Origin: Streptomyces sp. NBC_00654
GTDB taxonomy: Bacteria > Actinomycetota > Actinomycetes > Streptomycetales > Streptomycetaceae
Assembly: GCF_026341775.1 (NCBI RefSeq)
Contig: NZ_JAPEOB010000002.1
Location: forward strand, 2,604,001-2,668,000
Reading direction: 5' to 3'
DNA: 64,000 nt
A program made the position numbers and the translations under genes. Shown here piece after piece: positions 45,100-58,134 of the stretch (position 1 is the stretch's first letter; each line of letters starts with the position of its first letter). Under the pieces are notes generated by a model. That model had not been told where the DNA came from. It was given only the letters and a program-made list of their open reading frames with translations, and made no database searches.

Positions 45100-45271
45100 G
45101 GACGACGCCTTGCCCGCTTGCCCCCTCGGGAGACAGTCCCATTATCCGCGCGGATCAGAACAGGCGCGCGGCGACGCCATGGGCGGGGCGAGACCGGGGC
45201 CAGGGCCAGGTCCCGCCGTGGACCCATGCATCGGGCGAACACTCGGTGGGCGCTGCGGGCCCACCGGCCCA

Positions 45272-45299
45272 GGGGCGCCCGGAGAGTTCCGGGCGCCCC
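45272..45299 (-). terminator. Terminator of the RNHCP gene pair
   Basis: GGGGCGCCCGG (45272-45282) pairs with CCGGGCGCCCC (45289-45299), six-base loop, seven bases past the stop codon. Confidence 0.85.
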
Positions 45300-45305
45300 G
45301 CCGTG

Positions 45306-45728
45306 TCACAGCGCGAACAGCGCCCGTACGGGGATACGGGCGTCCGCCAACGGCCGCAGCGCCAGCCGCATCAGAGCCAGCGCGTTGTCGTCGCCCGCGA
45401 TGCGGTTCGCGCTCAACTCCCCACAGGTAAGGCAGTGGTGGATCAGCGTCCACTCCCCGTCCTGCCGCACCGACAGGCTCAGCGCCTCCATGCGTCCGCC
45501 GCAACCGGCCGCCCGGTCGCCCGGTGTCCGCCGGTCGACGTGCAGGCTGGCCAGGCAGGACGGGCAGTGGTTGCGGTGTGCCGTACCCGGCGCCGCCAGT
45601 GGCACATCGAGCCGGCAGCCGACGCACCGGAACGCGTCACCACGTACCCCCGCCGGTCCGTGGAGCACGTCCTTGGGCCGCTGGGGGCGGTGCTGTCGCC
45701 CGGACTGCCGTGGTCTACGCCGTGGCAC
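45306..45728 (-). CDS. RNHCP-domain zinc-ribbon protein, second of pair
   Basis: 140 residues. After a basic N-terminus come FRCVGCRLDVP, HRNHCPSCLASLHVD and HHCLTCGELSANRIAGDDN, giving three CxxC pairs plus an extra Cys. The RNHCP motif names a small actinobacterial family of unknown role, probably zinc-binding. The GTG at 45728 has GGGAGG five bases upstream, a better start than the upstream GTG. It lies 42 bases after the other RNHCP gene. Confidence 0.82.
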   Translation of the reverse strand: MPRRRPRQSGRQHRPQRPKDVLHGPAGVRGDAFRCVGCRLDVPLAAPGTAHRNHCPSCLASLHVDRRTPGDRAAGCGGRMEALSLSVRQDGEWTLIHHCLTCGELSANRIAGDDNALALMRLALRPLADARIPVRALFAL

Positions 45729-45770
45729 GGTCGCCTCCCGTTCCGCTCCCACGGAGCCTTCGGTCCCGGT

Positions 45771-46145
45771 TCACAGGTCACCGAACGCTTCGAGCGGGAA
45801 CGGTGGCTGGGCCAGCGGCCGTACGGCCATCCGCATGAGGATCAGCTGGTTGTCGTCCCCGCAGACCGGGTTCGAGGTCAGTTCGTCACAGCGGGTGCAG
45901 CGGTGGACGACCATCCAGTCACCGGTGCGCAGCACCGCGATGGAGATGGGGGTCATCCGCCCCTCGCAGTCGGACGGCCCGCCCTCGACGTGGTCGATGA
46001 GGTGCTTCGAGTGCAGGCAGCTGGGGCAGTGGTTGCGCCGGTCCCCGCCGGGCGCGTGCGCGGCGACGGTCAGTCCGCAGCGCACACAGGTGAAGGTGTC
46101 GATGAAGGACATGGCTGAACGGTTCTGGGGGTTGTCGTTGGACAC
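45771..46145 (-). CDS. RNHCP-domain zinc-ribbon protein, first of pair
   Basis: 124 residues from GTG 46145 with AAGGAG 12 bases upstream. FTCVRCGLTV, RRNHCPSCLHSKHLID and HRCTRCDELTSNPVCGDDN carry the same cysteine pattern as the downstream paralogue, and the GDDNQLILMRMAVRPLA tail is shared. No catalytic motif is seen; nucleic-acid binding is possible from the zinc ribbons. Confidence 0.83.
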   Translation of the reverse strand: MSNDNPQNRSAMSFIDTFTCVRCGLTVAAHAPGGDRRNHCPSCLHSKHLIDHVEGGPSDCEGRMTPISIAVLRTGDWMVVHRCTRCDELTSNPVCGDDNQLILMRMAVRPLAQPPFPLEAFGDL

Positions 46146-46643
46146 CCGGATTACTCCTTGCCGAAGGTGAGGAACAAAGCAGCAGGGAAGTACCGAGCAA
46201 CCCTCAGAAGCACCCGGCGCGAAGTGCGGGGCACGGAGCGCGGGCGCGAAAGGACGGGGCGCGGAAAACGGGGCCGGACGGCGTACGGCGTACTGCGTCA
46301 GTCGGTCAGCAGGAAGCCGTGAACAGTGGCATGCGGTCAGACCCGGTCGCCCCGGCGCGGAAGGCGCGGCGAGGGAAGCTCGGAATTACTGGCCGGGGCA
46401 TACATCAACTGCTTTCCAGGGCGCCGTGCGCCCAGAGGTCGCCTGCGGTCGGTACCGCGGCGGAGGTACGAGCACCGTAGCAACGGCCGCGGGACCGGCT
46501 CCACCGAATTACGTCCGCTCCGGCGGACCGGAGGACGACGGCCCCATGCGGCGCACGATGGGAAACCCGGAAGCGGTGTCCGCGGTGACGGGCGTACCCC
46601 TCGGTCCTGCGCGCCATCAGCTCGCGGACCGCGATGTCCTCCT
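46146..46643. other. 498-bp intergenic region
   Basis: No gene is supported. Short frames on both strands lack ribosome sites and family features. It should hold the promoter of the RNHCP pair near 46150-46330. Nothing else was recognised. Confidence 0.5.
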
Positions 46644-46683
46644 GGCCCGGCCGCCCTCCCGGATCCGGGAGGGCGGCCGGGCC
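46644..46683 (-). terminator. 40-bp perfect palindrome ending the DD-peptidase gene
   Basis: 46644-46683 is self-complementary throughout, centred on GGATCC, giving an 18-bp stem with a minimal loop, 37 bases past the stop. Confidence 0.85.
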
Positions 46684-46719
46684 CGCCAACGCTTCCTTGA
46701 CCGACGGTCTACTCGGCGG

Positions 46720-47904
46720 TCAGCCGCACAGTGCCGTGTCCACGGCCTTCTCCAGCGCCTTGTCCGCCTCGGCGGTCGGCTGGGTGGTCACCGCGATATT
46801 CACGGCGCGGCCCTCGCGGGTCACGCCGCCCCGGGTCTCGTATCCCGGGAAGCTGCCGCCGTGGCCCCAGTAGACACCGCCGCACGACAGGGGTTTGCTC
46901 ATGAGTCCCAGTCCGTAGCGGGCGCCGGCGCCGAAGGTGGTTTCGGCGGGGCGGGTGTTGGTACGCATCTGGGCGAGCTGGGCCTTCGGGAGGAGGCGTC
47001 CGTCCAGGAGCGCGGAGAAGAACCGGTTGAGATCGGAGTTGGTGGAGATCAGCTGGCCTGCCGCCCAGCCCCAGGAGGGGTCCGTCTCCGTGAAGTCGGT
47101 CAGCGGCGCGCCCTCCGAGAGCGGGTAGTAACCCTTGGGGTGGGGTTCCCGGATGGTCACGTCGCCGGGGGCGGGGAAGTAGGTGTGGCGCAGCCCGAGG
47201 GGCTTGATGATGCGCCGGTCCAACTCCTCGGCGAGGGGGCGGCCGGTGACCTTCTGGATGATCAGGCCGGCCAGCACGTAGTTCGTGTTGCTGTACTTCC
47301 AGCTCTTCCCGGGGGCGAATTCGGCCTTGTGCTGGAGGGCGATACCGACGAGCTCCCGGGGGTCGTAGTACCGGGGCTGGATGTCGTAGTCGGTGTAGTT
47401 GGGCAGTCCGCTGGTGTGCTGGAGGAGCTGTCGGACGGTGATGCGGCGTCCGTCGATCCCGTCCCCGCGTACGAGGCCGGGCAGATAGGTCTCGACCCGG
47501 TCGCCGAGGCGGATCCTCCCCTCGGCGACCAGTTGCAGCACGACCGCGGCCGTGAACGTCTTGGTGTTGCTGCCGACCCGCACCTGACCGTCCCTGGGCA
47601 CCGCCGCCCCGGTGGCCAGGTCGCCCACCCCGGCCGTGTAGGTCCGGTGGTGGCCCGCGCGGTCCGTGACGCTCGCCAGCGCGGCGGGCATGCCATGGGT
47701 GTTCACCAGCGCGTTCAGGTCCTGCTGGACGGCGTCCGGCCCGGGGGCGTCCGGCCGGGAGGCGGCGAACGCCGCCGGTGGCGCGAGGACCCCCACCGTC
47801 ATCACGCCCACGACCACCGCCGCCGCGGCGGACACGGCTCCGCGCCGGCCACCCCGCTGCCGCCGCCCGGAAGAACGGAACTTCTGCCTCGCCTGCTCGC
47901 GCAC
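46720..47904 (-). CDS. D-alanyl-D-alanine carboxypeptidase, R61 type (serine hydrolase)
   Basis: 394 residues. A signal peptide (about residues 24-47) precedes a penicillin-recognising fold. The nucleophile motif is Ser112-Asn-Thr-Lys115, the second Tyr204-Ser-Asn206 in KYSNTNY, and the third HGG in WGHGGSFPGY. YLPGLV, ITVRQLLQHTSGLPNYT, FFSALLDGRLLPKAQLAQM and the end TALCG follow the secreted Streptomyces R61 DD-peptidase closely. It trims peptidoglycan stem peptides. The GTG at 47904 has AGGAG eight bases upstream. No beta-lactamase activity is implied. Confidence 0.9.
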   Translation of the reverse strand: MREQARQKFRSSGRRQRGGRRGAVSAAAAVVVGVMTVGVLAPPAAFAASRPDAPGPDAVQQDLNALVNTHGMPAALASVTDRAGHHRTYTAGVGDLATGAAVPRDGQVRVGSNTKTFTAAVVLQLVAEGRIRLGDRVETYLPGLVRGDGIDGRRITVRQLLQHTSGLPNYTDYDIQPRYYDPRELVGIALQHKAEFAPGKSWKYSNTNYVLAGLIIQKVTGRPLAEELDRRIIKPLGLRHTYFPAPGDVTIREPHPKGYYPLSEGAPLTDFTETDPSWGWAAGQLISTNSDLNRFFSALLDGRLLPKAQLAQMRTNTRPAETTFGAGARYGLGLMSKPLSCGGVYWGHGGSFPGYETRGGVTREGRAVNIAVTTQPTAEADKALEKAVDTALCG

Positions 47905-48121
47905 GTGCCAACTCCTGGGGAAACGTGGGGAAACCCGGCGTTGTCGCCGGGCCCCCAGCATTTCCGGACACGGCTGCCCGGAGCGATCCCGCTAGCTGCC
48001 CGTTCCTGGTGGGGCTATCCCCCGCAGCCGCCGCCGGCCCCGGGGTGGTGCGGGGGCTCCGGCCGGAACCCCGCAACGCCCGCCCTCGGACACGGACCGC
48101 GAAACGGACCGCGAGACGGAC

Positions 48122-48772
48122 TCAGTCGAAGATCGGGTCCTGTGTCCGGGTGCGCTTGATCTCGTAGAAGCCCGGGATCGACGCGACCAGCAGCGTGCCG
48201 TCCCACAGCTTCGCCGCCTCCTCGCCCTTCGGGGCCGGGGTGACGACGGGACCGAAGAAGGCGATCTGCTCGCCGTCCGCGCCGGGGACGGCGATCACCG
48301 GGGTGCCGACCTCCTGGCCGACCTTGTCGATGCCCTCCTTGTGGGAGGCGCGCAGCTCGGTGTCGTACGCGTCGGAGTCGGCGTACTCCACGAGGTCCGC
48401 GGGCAGGCCGACGTCCTTGAGGGCGCCGGCGATCGCCTCGCGGGTCGGGCCCTCGCCGTTGTTGTGGATACGGGTGCCGAGCGCTGTGTAGAGGGGGCCG
48501 ACGACCGCGTCGCCGTGCTTCTGCTGGGCGGCGATGACGACGCGGACCGGCGCCCAGGCCTGGTTCGCCAGGAGGTCGCGGTACTCCTCGGGCAGCTCGT
48601 CGATCTTGTCCTCGTTCAGGACGGCCAGGCTCATCACGTGCCAGCGGACCTCGACGTCGCGGACCTTCTCCACCTCCAGCATCCAGCGCGAGGTCATCCA
48701 CGCCCAGGGGCAGAGCGGATCGAACCAGAAGTCGGCCGGAGTTCTGCCGTTCACCGTGCTGTTGTCAGACAT
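48122..48772 (-). CDS. DsbA-family oxidoreductase, mycothiol-dependent nitroreductase-like, CPWA motif
   Basis: 216 residues. FWFDPLCPWAWMTSRWMLEV and VRWHVMSLAVLNE match the Rv2466c-type FrnE-like oxidoreductases of actinobacteria, which use mycothiol. The active site here reads CPWA: the first Cys is kept, the second (CPWC in Rv2466c) is Ala. A monothiol mechanism or altered role is possible. The ATG at 48772 has GAGGAGAGAC upstream. It is divergent from pepN, 146 bases apart. Confidence 0.88.
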   Translation of the reverse strand: MSDNSTVNGRTPADFWFDPLCPWAWMTSRWMLEVEKVRDVEVRWHVMSLAVLNEDKIDELPEEYRDLLANQAWAPVRVVIAAQQKHGDAVVGPLYTALGTRIHNNGEGPTREAIAGALKDVGLPADLVEYADSDAYDTELRASHKEGIDKVGQEVGTPVIAVPGADGEQIAFFGPVVTPAPKGEEAAKLWDGTLLVASIPGFYEIKRTRTQDPIFD

Positions 48773-48918
48773 GTCTCTCCTCAAGAGGGCGGTTCCCACC
48801 TGTGCGGCAGAACACCGCAGGGCGGTTCACCCATTCCCGGATACCGGCGCTCCGGGCCGCATGCGAGGATCAAAGGCGTTCGAACACGACACAAAACGCG
48901 CGTCACGAAGGAGTGCCC

Positions 48919-51519
48919 GTGCCTGGTGAAAACCTGTCCCGCGACGAGGCCCATGAGCGGGCCGAGCTGCTGACCGTCGATGGATACGAGGTCGCGCTCG
49001 ACCTGCGTTCCGCCCTCGGTGAGCCCGACGAGGGCGACGGGGAGGCCGGCGGCACCGGCCCGCGGACCTTCCGCTCGCTGACCACCATCCGGTTCCGCGC
49101 GGCCCGCGCCGGGACCCCGTCCTTCGCCGACCTGGTGGCGCCGAGCGTCAACGCGGTGACGCTGAACGGTACGGCCCTGGACCCGGCGGCCGTCTTCGAC
49201 GGGACCCGGGTGGCGCTGGACTCCCTCGTCGAGGGCGAGAACGTCCTGGTGGTCGACGCGCAGTGCGCGTACAGCCGGACCGGCGAGGGCATGCACCGGT
49301 TCGTCGACCCGGAGGACGGCGAGGTCTACCTCTACACGCAGTACGAGCCGGCCGACGCCCGGCGGGTCTTCGCCAACTTCGAACAGCCCGACCTGAAGGC
49401 TCCGTACCGCTTCCGGGTGACGGCGCCGGAGGGCTGGCGGGTGTGGAGCAACGGGGCCGAGGAGTCCCACGAGGGCGAGGTGTGGACCTTCGCCGAGACG
49501 AAGCCGATCTCCACGTACATCACGACCGTCGTCGCCGGTCCGTACCACTACGAGACCGACCACTACACCCGTACCTTCGAGGACGGCTCCAAGCTGGAGA
49601 TCCCGCTCGGGGCGATGTGCCGCAAGGGGCTGGCCCGCCACTTCGACACCGACGACATCTTCCTCGTCACCAAGCAGGGGCTGGACTTCTTCCACGACCA
49701 CTTCGACTACCCGTACCCGTTCGGGAAGTACGACCAGGCCTTCGTGCCCGAGTACAACCTCGGCGCCATGGAGAACCCGGGCTGTGTCACCTTCCGCGAG
49801 GAGTACATCTACCGCGGCAAGGTCACCTCGGCGTCCTACGAGCGCCGGGCCAACGTCATCCTGCACGAGATGGCGCACATGTGGTTCGGCGACCTGGTCA
49901 CCATGCAGTGGTGGGACGACCTGTGGCTGAAGGAGTCCTTCGCCGACTTCATGGGGTCCTTCTCCATGGTGGAGGCGACCCGCTTCACCAACGGCTGGAT
50001 CACCTTCGCCAACAACCGCAAGGCCTGGGCCTACCGCGCCGACCAGCTGCCCTCCACCCACCCGATCACGGCCGACATCCGTGACCTGGAGGACGCCAAG
50101 CTGAACTTCGACGGCATCACGTACGCCAAGGGCGCCTCCGTCCTGAAGCAGCTGGTGGCGTACGTCGGCCGGGACGCGTTCCTGGAAGGCGCCCGGCGCT
50201 ACTTCAAGCAGCACGCGTACGGCAACACCCAGCTGGGCGACCTGCTCTCGGTGCTGGCCGAGACGTCCGGCCGCGACATGAGCGCCTGGTCGCGCTCCTG
50301 GCTCCAGACGGCGGGTGTCAATGTGCTCACCCCCGTCGCCACGTACGACGAGGCCGGGCGGATCACCGAGCTGGCCGTGGTCCAGGAGGCCGCGGAGTCG
50401 CACCCGGAGCTGCGCCCGCACCGCGTCGCGGTGGGCCTGTACCGGCGCAACCCGGACGGCGACCTGGTGCGCTACGCCCGCGCCGAGGTGGACGTCGCCG
50501 GGCCGCGCACGGTGGTCGGGGAACTGGCCGGGGCCGAGCGGCCCGAGCTGATCCTGGTCAACGACGACGACCTGACGTACTGCAAGGTGCGTTTCGACGA
50601 GGACTCCCTCGCCACCCTGCGTGAGCACCTCGGCGACATCACCGACCCGCTCGCGCGGGCGCTGTGCTGGTCGGCCCTGTGGAACCTGACGCGCGACGGG
50701 CTGATGCCCGCCCGCGACTTCGTCCACCTGGTGCTGGCGTTCTCCGGCCGGGAGTCGGACATCGGCGTGCTCCAGATGCTGCACGCGTGGACGCAGTCTG
50801 CGCTGGTGCACTACGCCGCTCCCGCCTGGCGCGAGGAGGGCGGCACGGCACTCGCCGAGGGCGCCCTGCACGAGCTGCGGCTCGCCGAGCCGGGCAGCCA
50901 GCACCAGCTGACCTGGGCCCGGTTCTTCGCGGCGACCGCCACCTCGGAGGCGGACTTCCAGCTGCTGGGCGGGCTGCTCGACGGCACCGCCCGGATCGAG
51001 GGGCTGGACGTCGACCAGGAGCTGCGCTGGGCGTTCCTGTCCCCGCTGGCCTCCCACGGAGTGGCCGACGAGTCGGTCATCGACGCCGAACTGGCCCGCG
51101 ACGACACGGCCTCCGGCAAGCGGCACCAGGTGCGCGCTCTGGCCTCGCGGCCCTCGGCCGCGGTGAAGGCGCAGGCGTGGGCGGCGGTCGTGGAGTCGGA
51201 CAAGCTGTCCAACGCGCTGGTCGAGGCGACGATCGCGGGCTTCGTGCAGCCCTCGCAGCGCGAACTGCTGGCGCCGTACTCCGCCGCGTACTTCGAGGCG
51301 ATCGAGCGGGTGTGGACCGAGCGTTCCATCCAGATCGGCATGGACGTGGTCAAGGGGCTCTTCCCGGGGCTCCAGGACGACCCGGCCACACTCTCGGCGA
51401 CGGACGCGTGGCTGGCCGCACGCCCTGACGCGGCACCGGCGCTGCGCCGTCTGGTGCTGGAGGCCCGCGACGACCTGGCGCGTGCGCTGCGCGCCCAGGA
51501 GTGCGACAAGAAGGCCTGA
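48919..51519 (+). CDS. pepN: Aminopeptidase N, copy 1 (M1 family)
   Basis: 866 residues from GTG 48919 with AAGGAG six bases upstream. Cytoplasmic zinc aminopeptidase that removes N-terminal residues from peptides. GAMENPG is the substrate N-terminus site. His316, His320 (HEMAHMWFG) and Glu339 bind zinc, and the Tyr of the DGITYAKG segment is near the end of the catalytic domain. An ERAP1-like C-terminal domain follows. It lacks a signal peptide. A second copy (58135) is about 7 kb away. A very long hairpin ends the transcript. Confidence 0.95.
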   Translation: MPGENLSRDEAHERAELLTVDGYEVALDLRSALGEPDEGDGEAGGTGPRTFRSLTTIRFRAARAGTPSFADLVAPSVNAVTLNGTALDPAAVFDGTRVALDSLVEGENVLVVDAQCAYSRTGEGMHRFVDPEDGEVYLYTQYEPADARRVFANFEQPDLKAPYRFRVTAPEGWRVWSNGAEESHEGEVWTFAETKPISTYITTVVAGPYHYETDHYTRTFEDGSKLEIPLGAMCRKGLARHFDTDDIFLVTKQGLDFFHDHFDYPYPFGKYDQAFVPEYNLGAMENPGCVTFREEYIYRGKVTSASYERRANVILHEMAHMWFGDLVTMQWWDDLWLKESFADFMGSFSMVEATRFTNGWITFANNRKAWAYRADQLPSTHPITADIRDLEDAKLNFDGITYAKGASVLKQLVAYVGRDAFLEGARRYFKQHAYGNTQLGDLLSVLAETSGRDMSAWSRSWLQTAGVNVLTPVATYDEAGRITELAVVQEAAESHPELRPHRVAVGLYRRNPDGDLVRYARAEVDVAGPRTVVGELAGAERPELILVNDDDLTYCKVRFDEDSLATLREHLGDITDPLARALCWSALWNLTRDGLMPARDFVHLVLAFSGRESDIGVLQMLHAWTQSALVHYAAPAWREEGGTALAEGALHELRLAEPGSQHQLTWARFFAATATSEADFQLLGGLLDGTARIEGLDVDQELRWAFLSPLASHGVADESVIDAELARDDTASGKRHQVRALASRPSAAVKAQAWAAVVESDKLSNALVEATIAGFVQPSQRELLAPYSAAYFEAIERVWTERSIQIGMDVVKGLFPGLQDDPATLSATDAWLAARPDAAPALRRLVLEARDDLARALRAQECDKKA

Positions 51520-51530
51520 GCCGCACGGGA

Positions 51531-51591
51531 CAGAGACGCGCTCGCGCAACACCCCCTCATGCACAGGGGGTTCCGCGCGAGCGCGTCTCTG
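51531..51591 (+). terminator. pepN copy 1 terminator, two-part long hairpin
   Basis: A perfect 17-bp outer stem (51531-51547 with 51575-51591) and an inner CCCCCT/AGGGGG stem (51552-51557, 51565-51570). It starts 12 bases after the stop. Confidence 0.9.
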
Positions 51592-51606
51592 CCCGCGAGG
51601 CTGCGC

Positions 51607-51670
51607 GGGCGGCCGGCACGGGCGGCCGGCACGGGCGGCCGGCACGGGCGGTTGCGCAGGCGGTTGCGCA
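51607..51670. repeat. 13-bp intergenic tandem repeat
   Basis: GGGCGGCCGGCAC is repeated exactly at 51607, 51620 and 51633, then degenerate copies with GGTTGCGCA at 51646 and 51659. Confidence 0.85.
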
Positions 51671-51849
51671 GGCGGCTTGCACGAGCGGGCGGCACGGGCG
51701 CGTCGGCATGAGCAGCCCGCATGAGGGGATTGCGCGAAGGATTTGTGTAAAGGGGTGCGCGAGGGGCGCTCGTTCGACGCTCGCACATCCGCTCGTGGCG
51801 CCCCGGCACAATCCGCTGTGTCACGGCTCTTTTCGGCCGTCGAACATCC

Positions 51850-51872
51850 GTCCTTTAGGACAGCGTTGTCCT
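51850..51872. promoter_or_regulatory. Overlapping inverted repeats before the AbiEi-like gene
   Basis: GTCCT-TT-AGGAC (51850-51861) and AGGACA-GCGT-TGTCCT (51857-51872) share the AGGAC arm, giving three spaced copies of the same half-site. They suit an operator or a switchable RNA hairpin. Confidence 0.5.
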
Positions 51873-51934
51873 GAATTGTCGACGGGTGTGTAACAGGGGT
51901 TAGCGCTCCCGTGTCGAGCGGGAAACCCCGGGAC

Positions 51935-53005
51935 ATGACCCAGAACACCCCGCTCTCCTCCTGCCCCCTGAACCACCTCCGCGAGGTCCGCCAACGCGTG
52001 CTGTCCACCGCCCAGTTGCGGGCGCGCGGGGTGTCCGCCACACAGGCCGCCTCGCAGTGTCTGCCGAGCGGCCCCTGGCAGCAGTTACTGCCGGGGGTCT
52101 ATCTGCTGCACCGGGAGCCGCCCACCGGTGCGGACCGGCTGCACGGCGCCCTCCTCTACGCAGGGCGTACGCCGGCCCCAGGACGACGGGCGGCTTCCCC
52201 GCAGGCCGCGGCCGCGCAAGCGGGGTCCGGGTACGGGGCGGCGATGGTCACGGGGCTCGCGGCGCTCACGCTGTACGGCTTCGAGTCCGCCCCGTCACTG
52301 ATGTCACTGCGCCGGATCGATGTGCTCGTGCCCCGCACCCGGCGGCTGCGCTCGACCCGGTTCGTCCAGGTGCTGCGGTCCGCCGGGCTGCCCGGCCCCG
52401 GGCATGTCGCCGGGGTGCCGGTCGCGCCGGTGGAGCGGGCGCTCGCCGACGCGGTGGCGGAGCTGACGGACGCGGCGGCCGTGCGCCGGCTGCTGACCGA
52501 AGCGGTCCGGGGCGGGCACAGCGAGCCCGCCGCGGTCGTACGGGAGCTGAGCGCGGCGAAGCTGCTGAGCCGGGCGACGGTGGTCGATGCCGTGGACTCG
52601 CTGCTGGCCGAGGGACGGGCGGTGGCGGAGCGGAGGCTGTACGCGATGGTGCGAGACCAGGCGCTGCCGGACCCGCTGTGGAACGTGGAGCTGCGGATGC
52701 CGGGCGGCCCGGGGCTGGGCGGGGTCGACGCCTACTGGCCCGACCAGGCCGTCGCGGTGGTGCTGGACACCCGCGCGCCCCGGCACGGTGCGCCGGACGC
52801 CGAGGACCGGAAGGAGCACGACGCGTGGTGGTCCGCGTACCCCACGGGGCGGGAGCATCTGGAGGGGCTCGGGATCACCGTCGTCCATGTCACCCCGAAG
52901 AAGCTGCGCGAGGCGATGGAGCAGCAGGCGACGGTGGTGCGTACGGCGCTGAAGGCGGCGGCCGACCGCGAGCCGGCCGCGTACGTGATGATCCTTCCGC
53001 GCTGA
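51935..53005 (+). CDS. AbiEi-like protein with a degenerate nuclease-type C-terminal domain; contains TTA
   Basis: 356 residues. The N-terminal winged helix STAQLRARGVSATQAAS and PSGPWQQLLPGVYLL fit the AbiEi antitoxin-type domain. The C-terminal part (ELRMPGG, VDAYWPDQAVAVVLDTRAP, LGITVVHVTP) resembles DUF559/very-short-patch-repair-like restriction folds. The usual Glu of the VEVDG strand is Leu here, so cleavage is doubtful. Codon 51 (52085-52087) is TTA, implying bldA control. ATG 51935 was chosen; GTG 51911 is an alternative. No AbiEii toxin gene is adjacent. Confidence 0.72.
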   Translation: MTQNTPLSSCPLNHLREVRQRVLSTAQLRARGVSATQAASQCLPSGPWQQLLPGVYLLHREPPTGADRLHGALLYAGRTPAPGRRAASPQAAAAQAGSGYGAAMVTGLAALTLYGFESAPSLMSLRRIDVLVPRTRRLRSTRFVQVLRSAGLPGPGHVAGVPVAPVERALADAVAELTDAAAVRRLLTEAVRGGHSEPAAVVRELSAAKLLSRATVVDAVDSLLAEGRAVAERRLYAMVRDQALPDPLWNVELRMPGGPGLGGVDAYWPDQAVAVVLDTRAPRHGAPDAEDRKEHDAWWSAYPTGREHLEGLGITVVHVTPKKLREAMEQQATVVRTALKAAADREPAAYVMILPR

Positions 53006-53080
53006 ACCCCGGCCGCGTACGTGATGGTCCCCTCCGCGCCGAACCCGGGCCGCGCACATGGTGATCCCTCCGCGCCGGGA
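52975..53080. repeat. 36-bp repeat of the gene's own last codons beyond its stop
   Basis: 52975-53010 (coding end AAYVMILPR and stop), 53011-53046 and 53047-53080 are three related copies, with the second closer to the first. Confidence 0.85.
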
Positions 53081-53308
53081 GCCGCCGGCCGCGCGGGCGG
53101 GCTCCGGGGCTCCGGGGCCCCAGGGCCCCAGGGCTCCAGGGAGTCGACTTTCACCCCATTCATCCCCCGTGACGCATCAGCCGCGTTGGCGGATCTCTGC
53201 CATGTCCAATTCTCGTCTCCGTCAACTCTCCACAAACCCCTGTCATTTACGAAAGGGTGAGCGGTCATCCGGTACCGAATTCCGGACTCTCTCTTTCAGA
53301 TACCAGGG
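53006..53308. other. 303-bp intergenic region
   Basis: It holds the two non-coding copies of the 36-bp repeat, GC-rich low-complexity DNA near 53100-53140, and lower-GC DNA after 53140 that is the likely protease promoter. No gene seen. Confidence 0.5.
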
Positions 53309-53314
53309 ATGCTG

Positions 53315-57885
<4,571 letters not shown>

Positions 57886-57905
57886 TCCTTCGCGCCTCAC
57901 GTCCC

Positions 57906-57954
57906 GCACGCCGATGGGCGGTCACCGGGTTCCGGTGGCCGCCCATCGGCGTGC
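57906..57954 (+). terminator. asd terminator
   Basis: A perfect 16-bp stem (57906-57921 with 57939-57954) and an inner CACCGG/CCGGTG pairing. It starts 21 bases after the stop. Confidence 0.92.
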
Positions 57955-58002
57955 TCAGGCTCATCTGCGTGCTCAGGCCCATCGGCGTGCTCAGGCGCAT
58001 CG
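57949..58002. repeat. 18-bp tandem repeat grown from the asd terminator arm
   Basis: Units at 57949, 57967 and 57985 (GCGTGCTCAGGCCCATCG type). Each carries part of the sequence of the 3' arm of the terminator. Confidence 0.85.
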
Positions 58003-58134
58003 GCATACGGAGCCGCGCATGGTTCGGGGGGCCGTGCGGGCCGCCGTCCATGTCCGGCGGAAAACGGACATCGCGCGGGGTGCGTGCCGCGTGGAAGGAT
58101 GGCCGGAAACGTCGCATACCAAGGAGATGACCGC

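Larger units (their letters stand above)
51592..51934. other. 343-bp intergenic region
   Basis: No gene is supported. It holds the 13-bp repeat at 51607-51670, then lower-GC DNA with overlapping hairpins at 51850-51872, probably the promoter of the AbiEi-like gene. Confidence 0.5.

Noticed and set aside
46405..46689. A 94-codon minus-strand frame in the gap before the DD-peptidase
   Set aside because: It overlaps the 40-bp terminator palindrome, has no ribosome site and no recognisable sequence.
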